17,661 nt of DNA, taken from NCBI GenBank assembly GCA_021107195.1, contig JAIOTF010000439.1:1-17661 (forward strand), given 5' to 3'. This stretch comes from Anaerolineaceae bacterium. Its GTDB lineage: Bacteria > Chloroflexota > Anaerolineae > Anaerolineales > Anaerolineaceae. Within the stretch, counting starts at the first letter, position 1, and every line of letters starts with the position of its first letter. A program made the position numbers and the translations under genes. Below, in pieces: positions 6,713-15,460 of this stretch. The notes under the pieces were generated by a model that ran no database searches, had not been told where the DNA came from, and saw only the letters and a program-made list of their open reading frames with translations.

Positions 6713-8092
6713 TTAATCCCGGCCATACTTTTCCCAATGTGCACCAAATAACACTTCTTTATCGGGAACCACCGGCGGAATCGGTTTCGAGACCCAGGTC
6801 ACATTCACAAAATGCTTCCAATAGATGTTTTCCGTAGTGATATTTCCACCCCAGGTGCCGCAGCCTAATGTGAGGGTAAATGGCATGCCGTTGTCGTAAT
6901 TACCACTGTTGCCATAGCACTGTGGTTGGTTAACCATAATACGGCTGACCCTGGCTTTCTCGCCCAGTTCACGAATATGCGCATCATTGGTGGAATGAAT
7001 ACCGCAGCTGTGACCTTTGCCGTTGTATTCCGTGATGTTGTTCACATAATCTATCGCTTCGGCAAAAACTTCATACTTCCACAATGTGACCACCACGGAG
7101 AGTTTTTCGCGGGAAAAGAGGTCTCCCGGGCCAACTTCTTTGCCCATCACCATGAAGAATGTCGTTCCTTCAGGCACGTCCAACCCGGCAACTTCGGCAA
7201 TCTTTTCCGGGCTTTGTGCCACAATCGCCTTATTCAAATGTACCCCGTCCGGCCACATGCCCTTATGCAGCTTCGCACGCTCTTCTTCATTAACCAGGTA
7301 ACCGCCATGGGACTGCATTTTTTCAACCAGAACATCAAAGACTGAAGTTTGAATCACAGCCGAGTTTTCTGTAGAGCAGGAAGTGGCATAATCAAACGTC
7401 TTGCTCAAGAAAATCTTTTCTGCCGCAGCATCCAGGTCAGCAGTCTCGTCGACAATACAGACTGAGTTCCCCGCACCCACACCGTAAGCAGGTGTCCCGC
7501 TGGAATAAGCTGCCTTGACCATTGATGTGCCGCCAGTAGCCACCACCAGATCAACCTCGCGCATCAATTCCTGAGTCAAATCAATGCTTGGCTCCTCAAT
7601 CCATAACACCAGATCCTCGGGTGCACCAACCTGCTTGAGGCCTTTGCGAATGACTTCACAGTTCAGGGCACAGGTCATTTTTGCCTTTGGATGCGGCGCA
7701 AAGATGATCGCATTTCGGGTCTTGAGGATATTTAGGGCGATACAGGGCAAGGTCGCGCTGGCATTGGTCACCGGGGTCAGTGCACCAAGCACGCCTGCCG
7801 GCTTCACGTATTTCAATAGCCCCTTGTTTTGATCCTCTTCCACCAGCCCCACGGTCTTCACCCCCTGCAGGTCGCGCAGCGCGCCCAGGGTTTTCTTTTG
7901 GTGTTTGATCAATTTATCCTTATAGACCCCCATCCCGGTCTCTTCATAAGCTAATTGAGCGCATTCCTCGGCAGCTTTGTAAGCATGCCAGCCTACCGCC
8001 GCCACCATTTCATCCACCTGCTCCTGTGTCCAAAATTCAATCTGCTGCTGTGCCACGCGGGAACGGGCCACCAAATCCTTTATCGTTGACAT
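6713..8092 (-). CDS. CoA-acylating aldehyde dehydrogenase, AdhE-N/SauS-like
   Basis: Oxidises an aldehyde to its acyl-CoA with NAD(P)+. The 459-residue protein belongs to the acylating branch of the aldehyde dehydrogenase superfamily (AdhE N-domain, EutE/PduP, SauS). Seen are the VATGGTSMVKAAY nucleotide-binding segment (184-196), GVGAGNS (204-210), the catalytic Cys239 in ATSCSTEN, and the C-terminal LGCGTWGGN followed by a TENIYWKHF stretch. This last feature is shared by AdhE and sulfoacetaldehyde dehydrogenase SauS and in my judgement is closest to SauS-like proteins. The AGGAGG just before the ATG gives a secure start. It lies between a short-chain dehydrogenase and the transketolase-like gene, so its aldehyde may be a product of one of them. 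The substrate (acetaldehyde, sulfoacetaldehyde, malonate semialdehyde or other) is open. Confidence 0.88.
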   Translation of the reverse strand: MSTIKDLVARSRVAQQQIEFWTQEQVDEMVAAVGWHAYKAAEECAQLAYEETGMGVYKDKLIKHQKKTLGALRDLQGVKTVGLVEEDQNKGLLKYVKPAGVLGALTPVTNASATLPCIALNILKTRNAIIFAPHPKAKMTCALNCEVIRKGLKQVGAPEDLVLWIEEPSIDLTQELMREVDLVVATGGTSMVKAAYSSGTPAYGVGAGNSVCIVDETADLDAAAEKIFLSKTFDYATSCSTENSAVIQTSVFDVLVEKMQSHGGYLVNEEERAKLHKGMWPDGVHLNKAIVAQSPEKIAEVAGLDVPEGTTFFMVMGKEVGPGDLFSREKLSVVVTLWKYEVFAEAIDYVNNITEYNGKGHSCGIHSTNDAHIRELGEKARVSRIMVNQPQCYGNSGNYDNGMPFTLTLGCGTWGGNITTENIYWKHFVNVTWVSKPIPPVVPDKEVLFGAHWEKYGRD

Positions 8093-8158
8093 ACATCCTC
8101 CTTACCTGAATTTCAGGAAACCCAGGTCATCAAAACAGAATAGAACATCTGGGCAGGG

Positions 8159-8938
8159 TCAATCCAGCACCAGGCCTTCCAATTTGACATCATCGCCGCC
8201 ATCCACCGCCAGACACTGCCCGCTGATGAAACTGGCTTCATCGCTGATCATGAACAAACCGGCATACGACAGATCGGCAGGAAATCCCTGCCGTGCAATT
8301 CTAGGCTGGGTGCGGATCAAATTTACTGGAATGGGTGCTACATTGGGTTCTTTGATAGGCTGCCAATCAAACAATCCCGGCAGCAAGCAATTCACGCGGA
8401 TCCCGTCATCCAGATAATCGTTGGCCATGTTCATGGACATTTCAATCATGCCGGCCTTGGTGTACGCATACAAGGGATTAGCCATACGGCGCACATGATT
8501 GGAAGCCACAATATTCAGGATGCAGCCGCCCTTGCCTTGTTTCAGAAACTGGATCACAGCTGCCTTGCTGGTATTGTAAACGGCGGTCAAATTGCTGGCA
8601 ATGATCCGCTCATAGGCTTCATCCGAGATTTCATGTAACTTCTTCTCCAATTCCACCCAACCGCCGCCAATGTTGTTATACAACACATCCAAATGACCGT
8701 AAGCATCGAGGGTGGTTTGGATCATTCGATCCACATCATCCTTATTAATCGCACTCCCAACGCAAATCTCAACCGAACCGCCTTTGGCGCGGATCATCTC
8801 CGCAGTTTCCTTGAGGACATTCTCGCGCCGGGCGACGATCACCAATTTTGCACCTTCCTGTGCAAACAATAATGGCGCGCTGCGTCCCAGATGCTCGCCA
8901 GCGCCGACAAACAGGACAACTTTATCTTTCAGTCGCAT
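8159..8938 (-). CDS. Short-chain dehydrogenase/reductase (SDR)
   Basis: NAD(P)-dependent oxidoreductase with a Rossmann fold, 259 residues, a classical SDR length. The glycine motif is VGAGEHLG (11-18), a variant of TGxxxGxG. The structural NNIG (88-91) and catalytic residues Asn116, Ser146, Tyr157 and Lys161 (YAYTK) are present, and the C-terminal SDEASFISGQ-VDGG stretch is typical. Lys/Arg residues after strand 2 (ARREN) fit NADP(H), which is inference. Its start lies one base before the stop codon of the molybdenum hydroxylase gene, and its AAGGAG sits inside the end of that gene, so the two are translationally linked. It likely interconverts an alcohol and a carbonyl in the operon's pathway, upstream of the acylating aldehyde dehydrogenase. 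Confidence 0.9.
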   Translation of the reverse strand: MRLKDKVVLFVGAGEHLGRSAPLLFAQEGAKLVIVARRENVLKETAEMIRAKGGSVEICVGSAINKDDVDRMIQTTLDAYGHLDVLYNNIGGGWVELEKKLHEISDEAYERIIASNLTAVYNTSKAAVIQFLKQGKGGCILNIVASNHVRRMANPLYAYTKAGMIEMSMNMANDYLDDGIRVNCLLPGLFDWQPIKEPNVAPIPVNLIRTQPRIARQGFPADLSYAGLFMISDEASFISGQCLAVDGGDDVKLEGLVLD

Positions 8939-8939
8939 G

Positions 8940-11741
8940 TCAAATCTCCTTCTTACTCAACTTCTTTTCTTTCAAAGCCGCCAGAATTTTCTCCTGGGTG
9001 ATGGGCAAACTATTGATCCACACCCCAACCGCGTCATGGACAGCGTTGGCTACAGCCGGGGCAGTCGGCGTGATCGCCAACTCTCCCATGCCTTTGGCCC
9101 CAAATGGCCCTTTGGGATGCGGATCCTCGACAATGATTGGCTGAATCTCCGGAATATCGCGGAAGCGCAGCAAACCCATATCTTTCAATCGCAATGATTT
9201 GGGGAAACCATCCTCAACCACAAACTCTTCGCTTAGAGCGTATCCCAATCCCTGCACTGCTGCACCTTCCATCTGGCCGATCACGTTTCGGCGAATCAGA
9301 GGCACGCCTACATCCTGGGCCGTGATCAAGTTAAGCACGCGTATGCGCCCCGTTTCTTCATGTACAGCCAACATCACCACCTGCCCGGCAAAATCATAGG
9401 CAAAATGCAATGGAACTTCTCCTGGCTCAGGATACGAGTCACTGTGAGCTGCGGGTGGCTTTGTAGGAGGCGCATCGTAGTGTGCCTCAAATGCAAATTC
9501 TTCCGTCCCACTGGCCAGTTCCTGCAAACCTATGTAGCACTGTCCCGTGCGGCTGTTGCTGAAAGAACCTTCACGGATCTCTAAATCTTCCATTGCCACA
9601 TTGAATTCGTCTGCAACTGCGTCCCACAGTTTTTCGCGCAATCCCTCACTGGCTTTGAGAGCCGCGTTGCCGGAAACAAAGGTTGCTCGCGAAGCGGTGG
9701 TCATCCCCCCTTCAGGATCGTAACGGGTATCCCCGGTATGCACGCGGATCATTGTAAACGAAACCCCTAAAACGCGTCCGGCGATGGTTGCCACAACTTG
9801 ATTGGAGCCCTGCCCCATATCGGCCGCACCATGACGCATCAAAAAGGTGCCATCTTTTTCCAGTGACAGTTTGGCGCCGGCGTTATCAGGGATATTGGAT
9901 CCCAAACCAACATTCTTATAAGCAGCCGAGAGACCAATGCCCAATTTCTCACCTGGTTCAAGTTCCGGCGGTGGCTCCTCAGCCACCGCCGCGCGCACCG
10001 CCTGCAGGCATTCAACCACCCCCGCACCGACTTCTTCCACCAGAACATCCCCTGTGATGGTGGCTTTGCCGATCTCCAGGGCATTGTTCAGGCGCACCTC
10101 AAACGGGTCCAAACCAAGCTGGTCAATCATCTTTTGCAAATGAACCTCGGCGGCAAAAGCCACCTGCGGGCTGCCATACCCACGGAAAGCGCCACACGGC
10201 GGGTTATTGGTATGCACAGCATACGCATGCACGCTGACATGCGGCACCTCATAAGGTCCGCAGGCAAAAGCCGACATTCGGAACAACACCGCCTCACCAG
10301 CCGAAGCATACCCACCCGTGTCACCATAGATGTTCACGTCCGCAGCCACAATCCGGCCGTCTTTCTTTGCGCCAACCTTGTAATGCAATTTGGCCGCGTG
10401 GCGTTTGTAACTGACCTTGAGGGATTCCTCACGACTCCATTTCACCTTCACCGGCCGGCCGGTCAGGTATGCTGCCAGTGCCGAATGAATCTGGGTTGAA
10501 ATATCCTCTTTACCGCCAAACCCGCCGCCCATGTAGATATGAGCCATGCGTACTTTATCTTCTGGCAAGCCCAAAGCCACCGCCAGTTGGCGTCGGTCAT
10601 CGGTCGGTCCCTGACTGCCAGCATATACCACTACCCCATCCCCTTCAGGAGCACTGATACTGGTTTCCGGTTCCATGTAGGCATGCTCAACAAAGGGAAC
10701 CCGGTAATCATCTTCCAGGATGATATCCGCTTCGCGGAAACCTTGTTCAATATCCCCTTTACTGGTATGGAAGTGGATCAAGACATTAGGCATATCCGGG
10801 TTTTGTGCTTTTAAACGTTCATGTAAAACCGGTGCATCCTTTGCCAATGCCTCTTCAATCGTACTGATCACCGGCAGCGCCTCTAACTCAATCTTGATCT
10901 GCGAAAGAGCTGCCTGCACCTGCTCCTGCGTTTCACCCACCACCAGCGCCAATGTATCCCCCACATAGCGCACATCATTGTCTTCATCGCAGAAGATGGG
11001 TTGATCCATCAAGATCGCACCAAAAATATTGGTGCCGGGCACATCCTTACTGGTCAATACCTTCACGATCCCCGGCATGGCTTCGGCCGCTCGAATATCA
11101 ATGCTTTTTATCCGTGCATGCGGCACATTCGCCCGGTAGGCGCTGGCATACAGCATACCTGGGAGTTTCATGTCATCGGTGAAAATCAGCCGACCGGTGA
11201 TTTTTTCCAGCATCATATACTCATTGGCTGTATCTTCCTCTGTCCAGGTGCTTTCCTGATCCCCTCGCAAAATAGCCGCAGCGCGTTTGACCGATTGATC
11301 CATCCGGTTCAGACCAGCGCAGCGGCACAATACGGTGGAAAGCGCCCGTTCAATTTCTGCATCGGTAGGATTTAACGTCTTATCCAGCAAAGCTTTGGCC
11401 GTCATAACCGCCCCCGGCGCACAAAAGCCGCATTGAAAAATACCATCCTGGATCACAGTCTGGATCAAGGGATGCGGAGATTCGCCAACGACGGCCAGGC
11501 TCTCGATCGTTTCGACGACAGCGCCATCAAGCTTGCCCAGCTTTGTACGGCAGGCAAAGCGCGCCTTGCCGTTGATGATAACTTTACAGAGCCCACAAGT
11601 TCCATTATTATCACAGCCCTGCTTTGTCCCCGTCAAACCCAGCACTTCCCGCAAATATCGTACCAGCGTCCAATCCGGGTAGGGAACATCGGCGGTCTGA
11701 ACTTGCCCATTGATGGTGAGTTGAATTTCCTTTTCCGTCAT
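8940..11741 (-). CDS. Xanthine dehydrogenase family molybdenum hydroxylase, fused [2Fe-2S] and Mo subunits
   Basis: Hydroxylates a carbon in a heterocycle or an aldehyde using water, passing electrons through iron-sulfur clusters. In its 933 residues the N-terminus is a plant-type [2Fe-2S] domain (Cys43, 49, 52, 64) and a helical [2Fe-2S] domain (Cys104, 107, 139, 141). After residue 170 come the molybdopterin domains with GGGFGGKED, CGAFRGYG, MGQGSNQ and the catalytic Glu887 in AKGMGELA. The FAD domain is missing and no separate FAD-subunit gene is in the window. This two-domain fusion is the layout known for the selenium-dependent molybdenum hydroxylases (XdhD/YgfN-like), whose genes often sit with SsnA-type amidohydrolases and hydantoinases, as here. 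GGAGG precedes the ATG. The substrate is not determinable; a purine or related N-heterocycle is the best inference. Confidence 0.9.
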   Translation of the reverse strand: MTEKEIQLTINGQVQTADVPYPDWTLVRYLREVLGLTGTKQGCDNNGTCGLCKVIINGKARFACRTKLGKLDGAVVETIESLAVVGESPHPLIQTVIQDGIFQCGFCAPGAVMTAKALLDKTLNPTDAEIERALSTVLCRCAGLNRMDQSVKRAAAILRGDQESTWTEEDTANEYMMLEKITGRLIFTDDMKLPGMLYASAYRANVPHARIKSIDIRAAEAMPGIVKVLTSKDVPGTNIFGAILMDQPIFCDEDNDVRYVGDTLALVVGETQEQVQAALSQIKIELEALPVISTIEEALAKDAPVLHERLKAQNPDMPNVLIHFHTSKGDIEQGFREADIILEDDYRVPFVEHAYMEPETSISAPEGDGVVVYAGSQGPTDDRRQLAVALGLPEDKVRMAHIYMGGGFGGKEDISTQIHSALAAYLTGRPVKVKWSREESLKVSYKRHAAKLHYKVGAKKDGRIVAADVNIYGDTGGYASAGEAVLFRMSAFACGPYEVPHVSVHAYAVHTNNPPCGAFRGYGSPQVAFAAEVHLQKMIDQLGLDPFEVRLNNALEIGKATITGDVLVEEVGAGVVECLQAVRAAVAEEPPPELEPGEKLGIGLSAAYKNVGLGSNIPDNAGAKLSLEKDGTFLMRHGAADMGQGSNQVVATIAGRVLGVSFTMIRVHTGDTRYDPEGGMTTASRATFVSGNAALKASEGLREKLWDAVADEFNVAMEDLEIREGSFSNSRTGQCYIGLQELASGTEEFAFEAHYDAPPTKPPAAHSDSYPEPGEVPLHFAYDFAGQVVMLAVHEETGRIRVLNLITAQDVGVPLIRRNVIGQMEGAAVQGLGYALSEEFVVEDGFPKSLRLKDMGLLRFRDIPEIQPIIVEDPHPKGPFGAKGMGELAITPTAPAVANAVHDAVGVWINSLPITQEKILAALKEKKLSKKEI

Positions 11742-11774
11742 CCTTCCTCCTTCGTTAATGGATTGCTATACGCA

Positions 11775-13190
11775 TTATTTGACAATAGCGCGCCACGCTG
11801 GGCCAGACTTTGGCCAGGGCATCGCTTCCAAATCCCGCGTTTCCTGACCAGCCCGCTCGATCAGGTCTTCCCGGTTCGCCATCGCATCTTCCATGACTTT
11901 CTGCTCATCCATGGTCAACACTTTGCGGTCTTCCATCACGATCTGACCTTCGACAATCGTATGAAGGACATCGCTGCCGCGGGCACTATAGATCAATTTA
12001 GGCAGCCAGCGCCCCACTGGCAGGAGATGCGGTGCTTTGAAATCCACCACGATCACGTCGGCCTTTTTACCCACTTCCAACGCGCCAATTTCATCCTCAA
12101 GTCCCAATACCTTGGCCCCACTGGTGGTCAACATTTCCATCGTTTCTTCGGCAGTCACGGATTCCGCATCCAGCTTGGTCGCCTTTTGCAGCATGGCCGC
12201 TGTGCGGGCTACTTCCAACATGTCATAGGTGTAACTGGCCGCGCCGTCTGTTCCCAGGCCTACCGTGATGCCGCGACTCAGCATCTGGCTTACTGGAGCG
12301 ATGCCGTAACCCAAATAGGCATTGGCAATCGGGCAATGCACCACTTTGGTACCAGTGTCGGCTACGATCTCGATCTCGCGGTCAGACAGCCACACCGCAT
12401 GGAACAAGACTCCGCGTGGGCCAGTCAACCCCAAACTGTGGAAATGCTCCAAATCACGTTCACCAAAATGGCGGATGGTATAAGAGTTGATCTCAATCCA
12501 GCCGGCCACATGGGTGCTGACATTGATATCCAACTCTTTAGCAAGTTTCACTGTTTTAATCATCAGGCTTTCGCTGATGTCTTCGGTAGAGCCCGGCCCC
12601 AATGCAACAGTGGTGCGACGGTTTTTATGCCACGTCTTATGATAACGGCGTGCTTCCTTTATCAGCATGTCTTCGGATTGGATCATGGTCATGTATTCCG
12701 AATCAATCCGCTCGCCCGCAAATGTCTGATCCAGCAAGCCGAATACCATCTGTGCGCGCAGCCCGGCGCGGTCAAAGACTTCAGTAACCTGATAAATATT
12801 GTTCATATTGGTATGCAAATACCAATGGTCCGAAATAGTGGTAACACCATTTTTGATCAACTCCAGCGCCGCCAACGCTGCCCCGGCGCGCGCGTTTTCG
12901 GGGGTTACTTTGGAAACCACCGGGAACAGGAAACGCCAGTTCCAGGGATCGAAATGCATATCATACCCAAGACCTTCGATCAAAGATTGGTAGACATGCG
13001 AATGACCATTGATGAACCCCGGACAAACCACGCACCCTTCAGCTGAGAGGGTCTTCTTGGCCTCATACGCCAGGCCCTTCCCCACCTCAATGATCTTGCC
13101 GCCATCAATCGCTACATCGCCGCCTTCAATCACCCGGCGCTCGCCATCCATGGTAATCACAGCACCATTCTTAATCAATAAATCAATCAT
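11775..13190 (-). CDS. Deaminase-type amidohydrolase (SsnA/MTA deaminase/TrzN group)
   Basis: A metal-dependent hydrolase of 471 residues that most likely removes an amino group from a heterocycle. Metal ligands are visible: H63-S-H65 (GHSHVYQ), H227 (THVAGW), H264 (FHAVWL) and D315 (LGTDGAAS), with a small beta-sandwich formed by both termini. The LGTDGAAS-DM-E-R segment is typical of MTA/SAH deaminases, 8-oxoguanine deaminase, SsnA and the triazine hydrolases. The usual HxxE glutamate, the proton shuttle, is absent: the protein has H-V-A-G. A GGAGGT precedes the ATG. It lies between the cyclic amidohydrolase and the molybdenum hydroxylase, 33 bases from the latter. The pairing of SsnA-type proteins with such hydroxylases is known from purine catabolic loci. 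The exact substrate is unknown. Confidence 0.88.
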   Translation of the reverse strand: MIDLLIKNGAVITMDGERRVIEGGDVAIDGGKIIEVGKGLAYEAKKTLSAEGCVVCPGFINGHSHVYQSLIEGLGYDMHFDPWNWRFLFPVVSKVTPENARAGAALAALELIKNGVTTISDHWYLHTNMNNIYQVTEVFDRAGLRAQMVFGLLDQTFAGERIDSEYMTMIQSEDMLIKEARRYHKTWHKNRRTTVALGPGSTEDISESLMIKTVKLAKELDINVSTHVAGWIEINSYTIRHFGERDLEHFHSLGLTGPRGVLFHAVWLSDREIEIVADTGTKVVHCPIANAYLGYGIAPVSQMLSRGITVGLGTDGAASYTYDMLEVARTAAMLQKATKLDAESVTAEETMEMLTTSGAKVLGLEDEIGALEVGKKADVIVVDFKAPHLLPVGRWLPKLIYSARGSDVLHTIVEGQIVMEDRKVLTMDEQKVMEDAMANREDLIERAGQETRDLEAMPWPKSGPAWRAIVK

Positions 13191-13256
13191 TCCCTACCTC
13201 CAATTAGTTAATAAATTCTGCCCCAAAGATTCAATCACGCATCTAAAAAACTAACT

Positions 13257-14573
13257 TTATATAATTTTGGCACCACAATACCTGCCCCATCCTCGCTCTG
13301 CCAGGATCTTCTCGCCATCCCAAACCGTTTTACCTCGCACCATTGTCCTGCGGTTATATGTGTGTAACACCCAACCTTCATACGGCAAAGTGGATATGCG
13401 GGAATTTTCACCCAAATCAGCAATTTTCCAGGATGTGTCGGGGTCGATGAACACCAGATCGGCATCCATACCCACCGCAATGCGCCCTTTGCGGTCATCA
13501 ATCTTCATCAATTGCGCAGGCCGGGCTGCCATTATTTCAACCAATCGGGATAATCCTAAACGACCGCCATGCAACACGGCATCCAGCATCAGAGGATAGG
13601 CCGTTTCCAATCCCGCGATACCAGGTTCCGCATCTTTCAATGCAGGTCTCGGCTTGCCTGGGTTTGGCAATGCTCCCAGAAAATGGTCGGTGATCACACA
13701 ATCAATGGTGCCGTCTTGCAGCGCCTGCCACAGCATTTCAGAATCCTCGCGCTTGCGCAAAACCGGGGTAGCGATCACCCGATCCCCTTGTTCCAGATAG
13801 GCTTCTTCATTTAATAACAAATACTGCGGTGCCGTCTCCGCAGTTACGGATGTCCCCCAAGCTTTGTGGGAATCAATCAATTCTGCGGTCCGTCCGGATG
13901 AAACATGGCAGACATGGATAGGCGCCCCAGCGGCACGCGCCATTTCCAGCAGCTGCGCTACGGCCACATTTTCCGCGGCTGGTGGATTGGCCTTGACAAA
14001 GCCCAGCGGATCGTCCCAATTCACTTCTCCCAAACAAACCGGCTCTTCCATGTGAACCGTCAAGCGCAAGCCCGTTTCCGCAGCTTTCTTGACCGCCTCC
14101 CATAACAGCTTGACCGGAGGGTTCATCAACATGAATATCTTGAATTGAGCCACACCTGCGGCAACCAATTCATCGAGATGGTCCAGATCGGAAAAATCGA
14201 TCACAATGCCACCTGTCAACCCGAAATCGGTGACACACTCCTGTTCCCCCCAGGCTTTCCGTTTCATCAGTGTTTTGTGATTAATAACGGTCTGGAAAGG
14301 CGGCATATCGATCACTGTTGTCACACCACCCCGGGCAGCCGCACAGGTCCCTCCATAGAAAGTCTCTGCCGCATCCTGAATATGGGCGTGAATATCGATC
14401 GCACCAGGGAGGATCAATAAGCCATCCGCATCAATGATTTCCCCCCGAAAATCCTGTGGAGCATCCCCCGAATCTTGAATCGCTTCAATCTTGCCGAGAG
14501 ATGAGATCAGCAGATCAACATTTCGTAATTCATTTTCAGTCCATACCTGACCATTTCTCACCAGGGTTTTCAT
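13257..14573 (-). CDS. Cyclic amidohydrolase (hydantoinase/allantoinase/dihydroorotase superfamily)
   Basis: Opens a cyclic amide or ureide ring; 438 residues. The binuclear metal site is complete: H62-A-H64 (DIHAHIQD), the carboxylated lysine K145 (AQFKIFM), H174 (LTVHMEE), H223 (HVCHVSS) and D296 (ITDHFLG). RGGVTTVIDMPP (81-92) and GIAGLETAYPLML resemble allantoinase AllB and D-hydantoinase more than dihydroorotase, and no pyrimidine biosynthesis gene is nearby. The start at 14573 has a CGGAG upstream. Together with the molybdenum hydroxylase and the deaminase it fits ring cleavage in catabolism of a purine, allantoin or hydantoin-like compound. Allantoinase and dihydropyrimidinase activity cannot be told apart by eye. 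Confidence 0.9.
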   Translation of the reverse strand: MKTLVRNGQVWTENELRNVDLLISSLGKIEAIQDSGDAPQDFRGEIIDADGLLILPGAIDIHAHIQDAAETFYGGTCAAARGGVTTVIDMPPFQTVINHKTLMKRKAWGEQECVTDFGLTGGIVIDFSDLDHLDELVAAGVAQFKIFMLMNPPVKLLWEAVKKAAETGLRLTVHMEEPVCLGEVNWDDPLGFVKANPPAAENVAVAQLLEMARAAGAPIHVCHVSSGRTAELIDSHKAWGTSVTAETAPQYLLLNEEAYLEQGDRVIATPVLRKREDSEMLWQALQDGTIDCVITDHFLGALPNPGKPRPALKDAEPGIAGLETAYPLMLDAVLHGGRLGLSRLVEIMAARPAQLMKIDDRKGRIAVGMDADLVFIDPDTSWKIADLGENSRISTLPYEGWVLHTYNRRTMVRGKTVWDGEKILAERGWGRYCGAKII

Positions 14574-14638
14574 CGCAATACTCCGCAGATTGCCACAGCA
14601 TTATACCTATGCTGCAATCCAGTTATTCCAACTGATGA

Positions 14639-15460
14639 TTATTTTTGCCACCACAGCATTTTGGCTGTGCCGCCCAATACCCAATCAAGTTGTTCAGCAT
14701 TGAGGTGCCATTCATTTTTCACAGCAGACAAAAACTCGCTATAAGACCAGTGATCTTGCACAAAAGGAAAATCAGAACCCCACATACAGCGCTGTGCTCC
14801 GAATTGCCGGTAAACCGCCTCTACCAACGGCCACACATCCCGGTACGGTGCAGCTTGAGCACTATAATAATTCAAACCGGACAGCTTGACATGAATATTC
14901 TCTTTTCCTGCCAACCCCAGTAATTTCATAAACTGTGGATCAGAAGGCTGTGCTGCCTTCACAGGACGGCCCAGATGATCCACCACGATCCTGACGGCGT
15001 ATTCGCTTGCCATATCGCTTAACAAACCAATATGTTCAGGAACCAATTGCAGGCAAATGGGCAGCCCCAGCCCGCTGGCTGTCTCCCATACCGCGTGATG
15101 ATTGATTGAAGCTTGCCATATATGCGCAGGGTGAGTATTCCAGTTGATACGGACTCCTGCAATCCGGTAATTTTCCACCAAATTTCTCAGGGCATCAGCC
15201 CCTTCTTCAGCCAATGGGTCCACCAGACAAACACAAGCAAATCGATCAGGGTATCGTTTTGCAGAATCCAGCAAATAGCTGTTATCCCAGCCATACGGGG
15301 TGGGCTGTACCAACACCGCCCCATCCACGCCGGCTGCGTCCATCACCGCCAACAGCATCTCTACCGATGCCTCATTCTCCGGAATGTATCCGCCGATAGG
15401 CTGCCAGGGATATTGTTCAGGGTTCTGCACCCAGACATGAACATGAGAATCCAGTATCAT
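14639..15460 (-). CDS. COG3618 TIM-barrel amidohydrolase (lactonase/PDC hydrolase-like)
   Basis: A 273-residue metal-dependent hydrolase of the amidohydrolase-2 family, which includes 2-pyrone-4,6-dicarboxylate hydrolase LigI and several sugar lactonases. The N-terminal SHVHVW gives H6 and H8, VDHLGRP gives H162, and MWGSDFPF gives the conserved D230; K192 (HVKLSG) is also typical. The start codon overlaps the stop of the ketopantoate-reductase-like gene as ATGA, indicating translational coupling. A C-C or C-O bond hydrolysis (lactone or beta-diketone) after ring opening would suit the operon, but family members act on many substrates. No signal peptide, so cytosolic. Confidence 0.87.
   Translation of the reverse strand: MILDSHVHVWVQNPEQYPWQPIGGYIPENEASVEMLLAVMDAAGVDGAVLVQPTPYGWDNSYLLDSAKRYPDRFACVCLVDPLAEEGADALRNLVENYRIAGVRINWNTHPAHIWQASINHHAVWETASGLGLPICLQLVPEHIGLLSDMASEYAVRIVVDHLGRPVKAAQPSDPQFMKLLGLAGKENIHVKLSGLNYYSAQAAPYRDVWPLVEAVYRQFGAQRCMWGSDFPFVQDHWSYSEFLSAVKNEWHLNAEQLDWVLGGTAKMLWWQK

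Noticed and set aside
11433..13046. Long plus-strand open frame of 537 codons opposite the deaminase and hydroxylase genes
   Set aside because: It is antisense to two genes with clear families and motifs, its translation is rich in His, Phe and Gln without recognisable domains, and no ribosome-binding site supports it.
13257..14573. Pyrimidine biosynthetic dihydroorotase
   Set aside because: No pyr genes nearby, and the protein resembles allantoinase/hydantoinase more closely; the context is catabolic.
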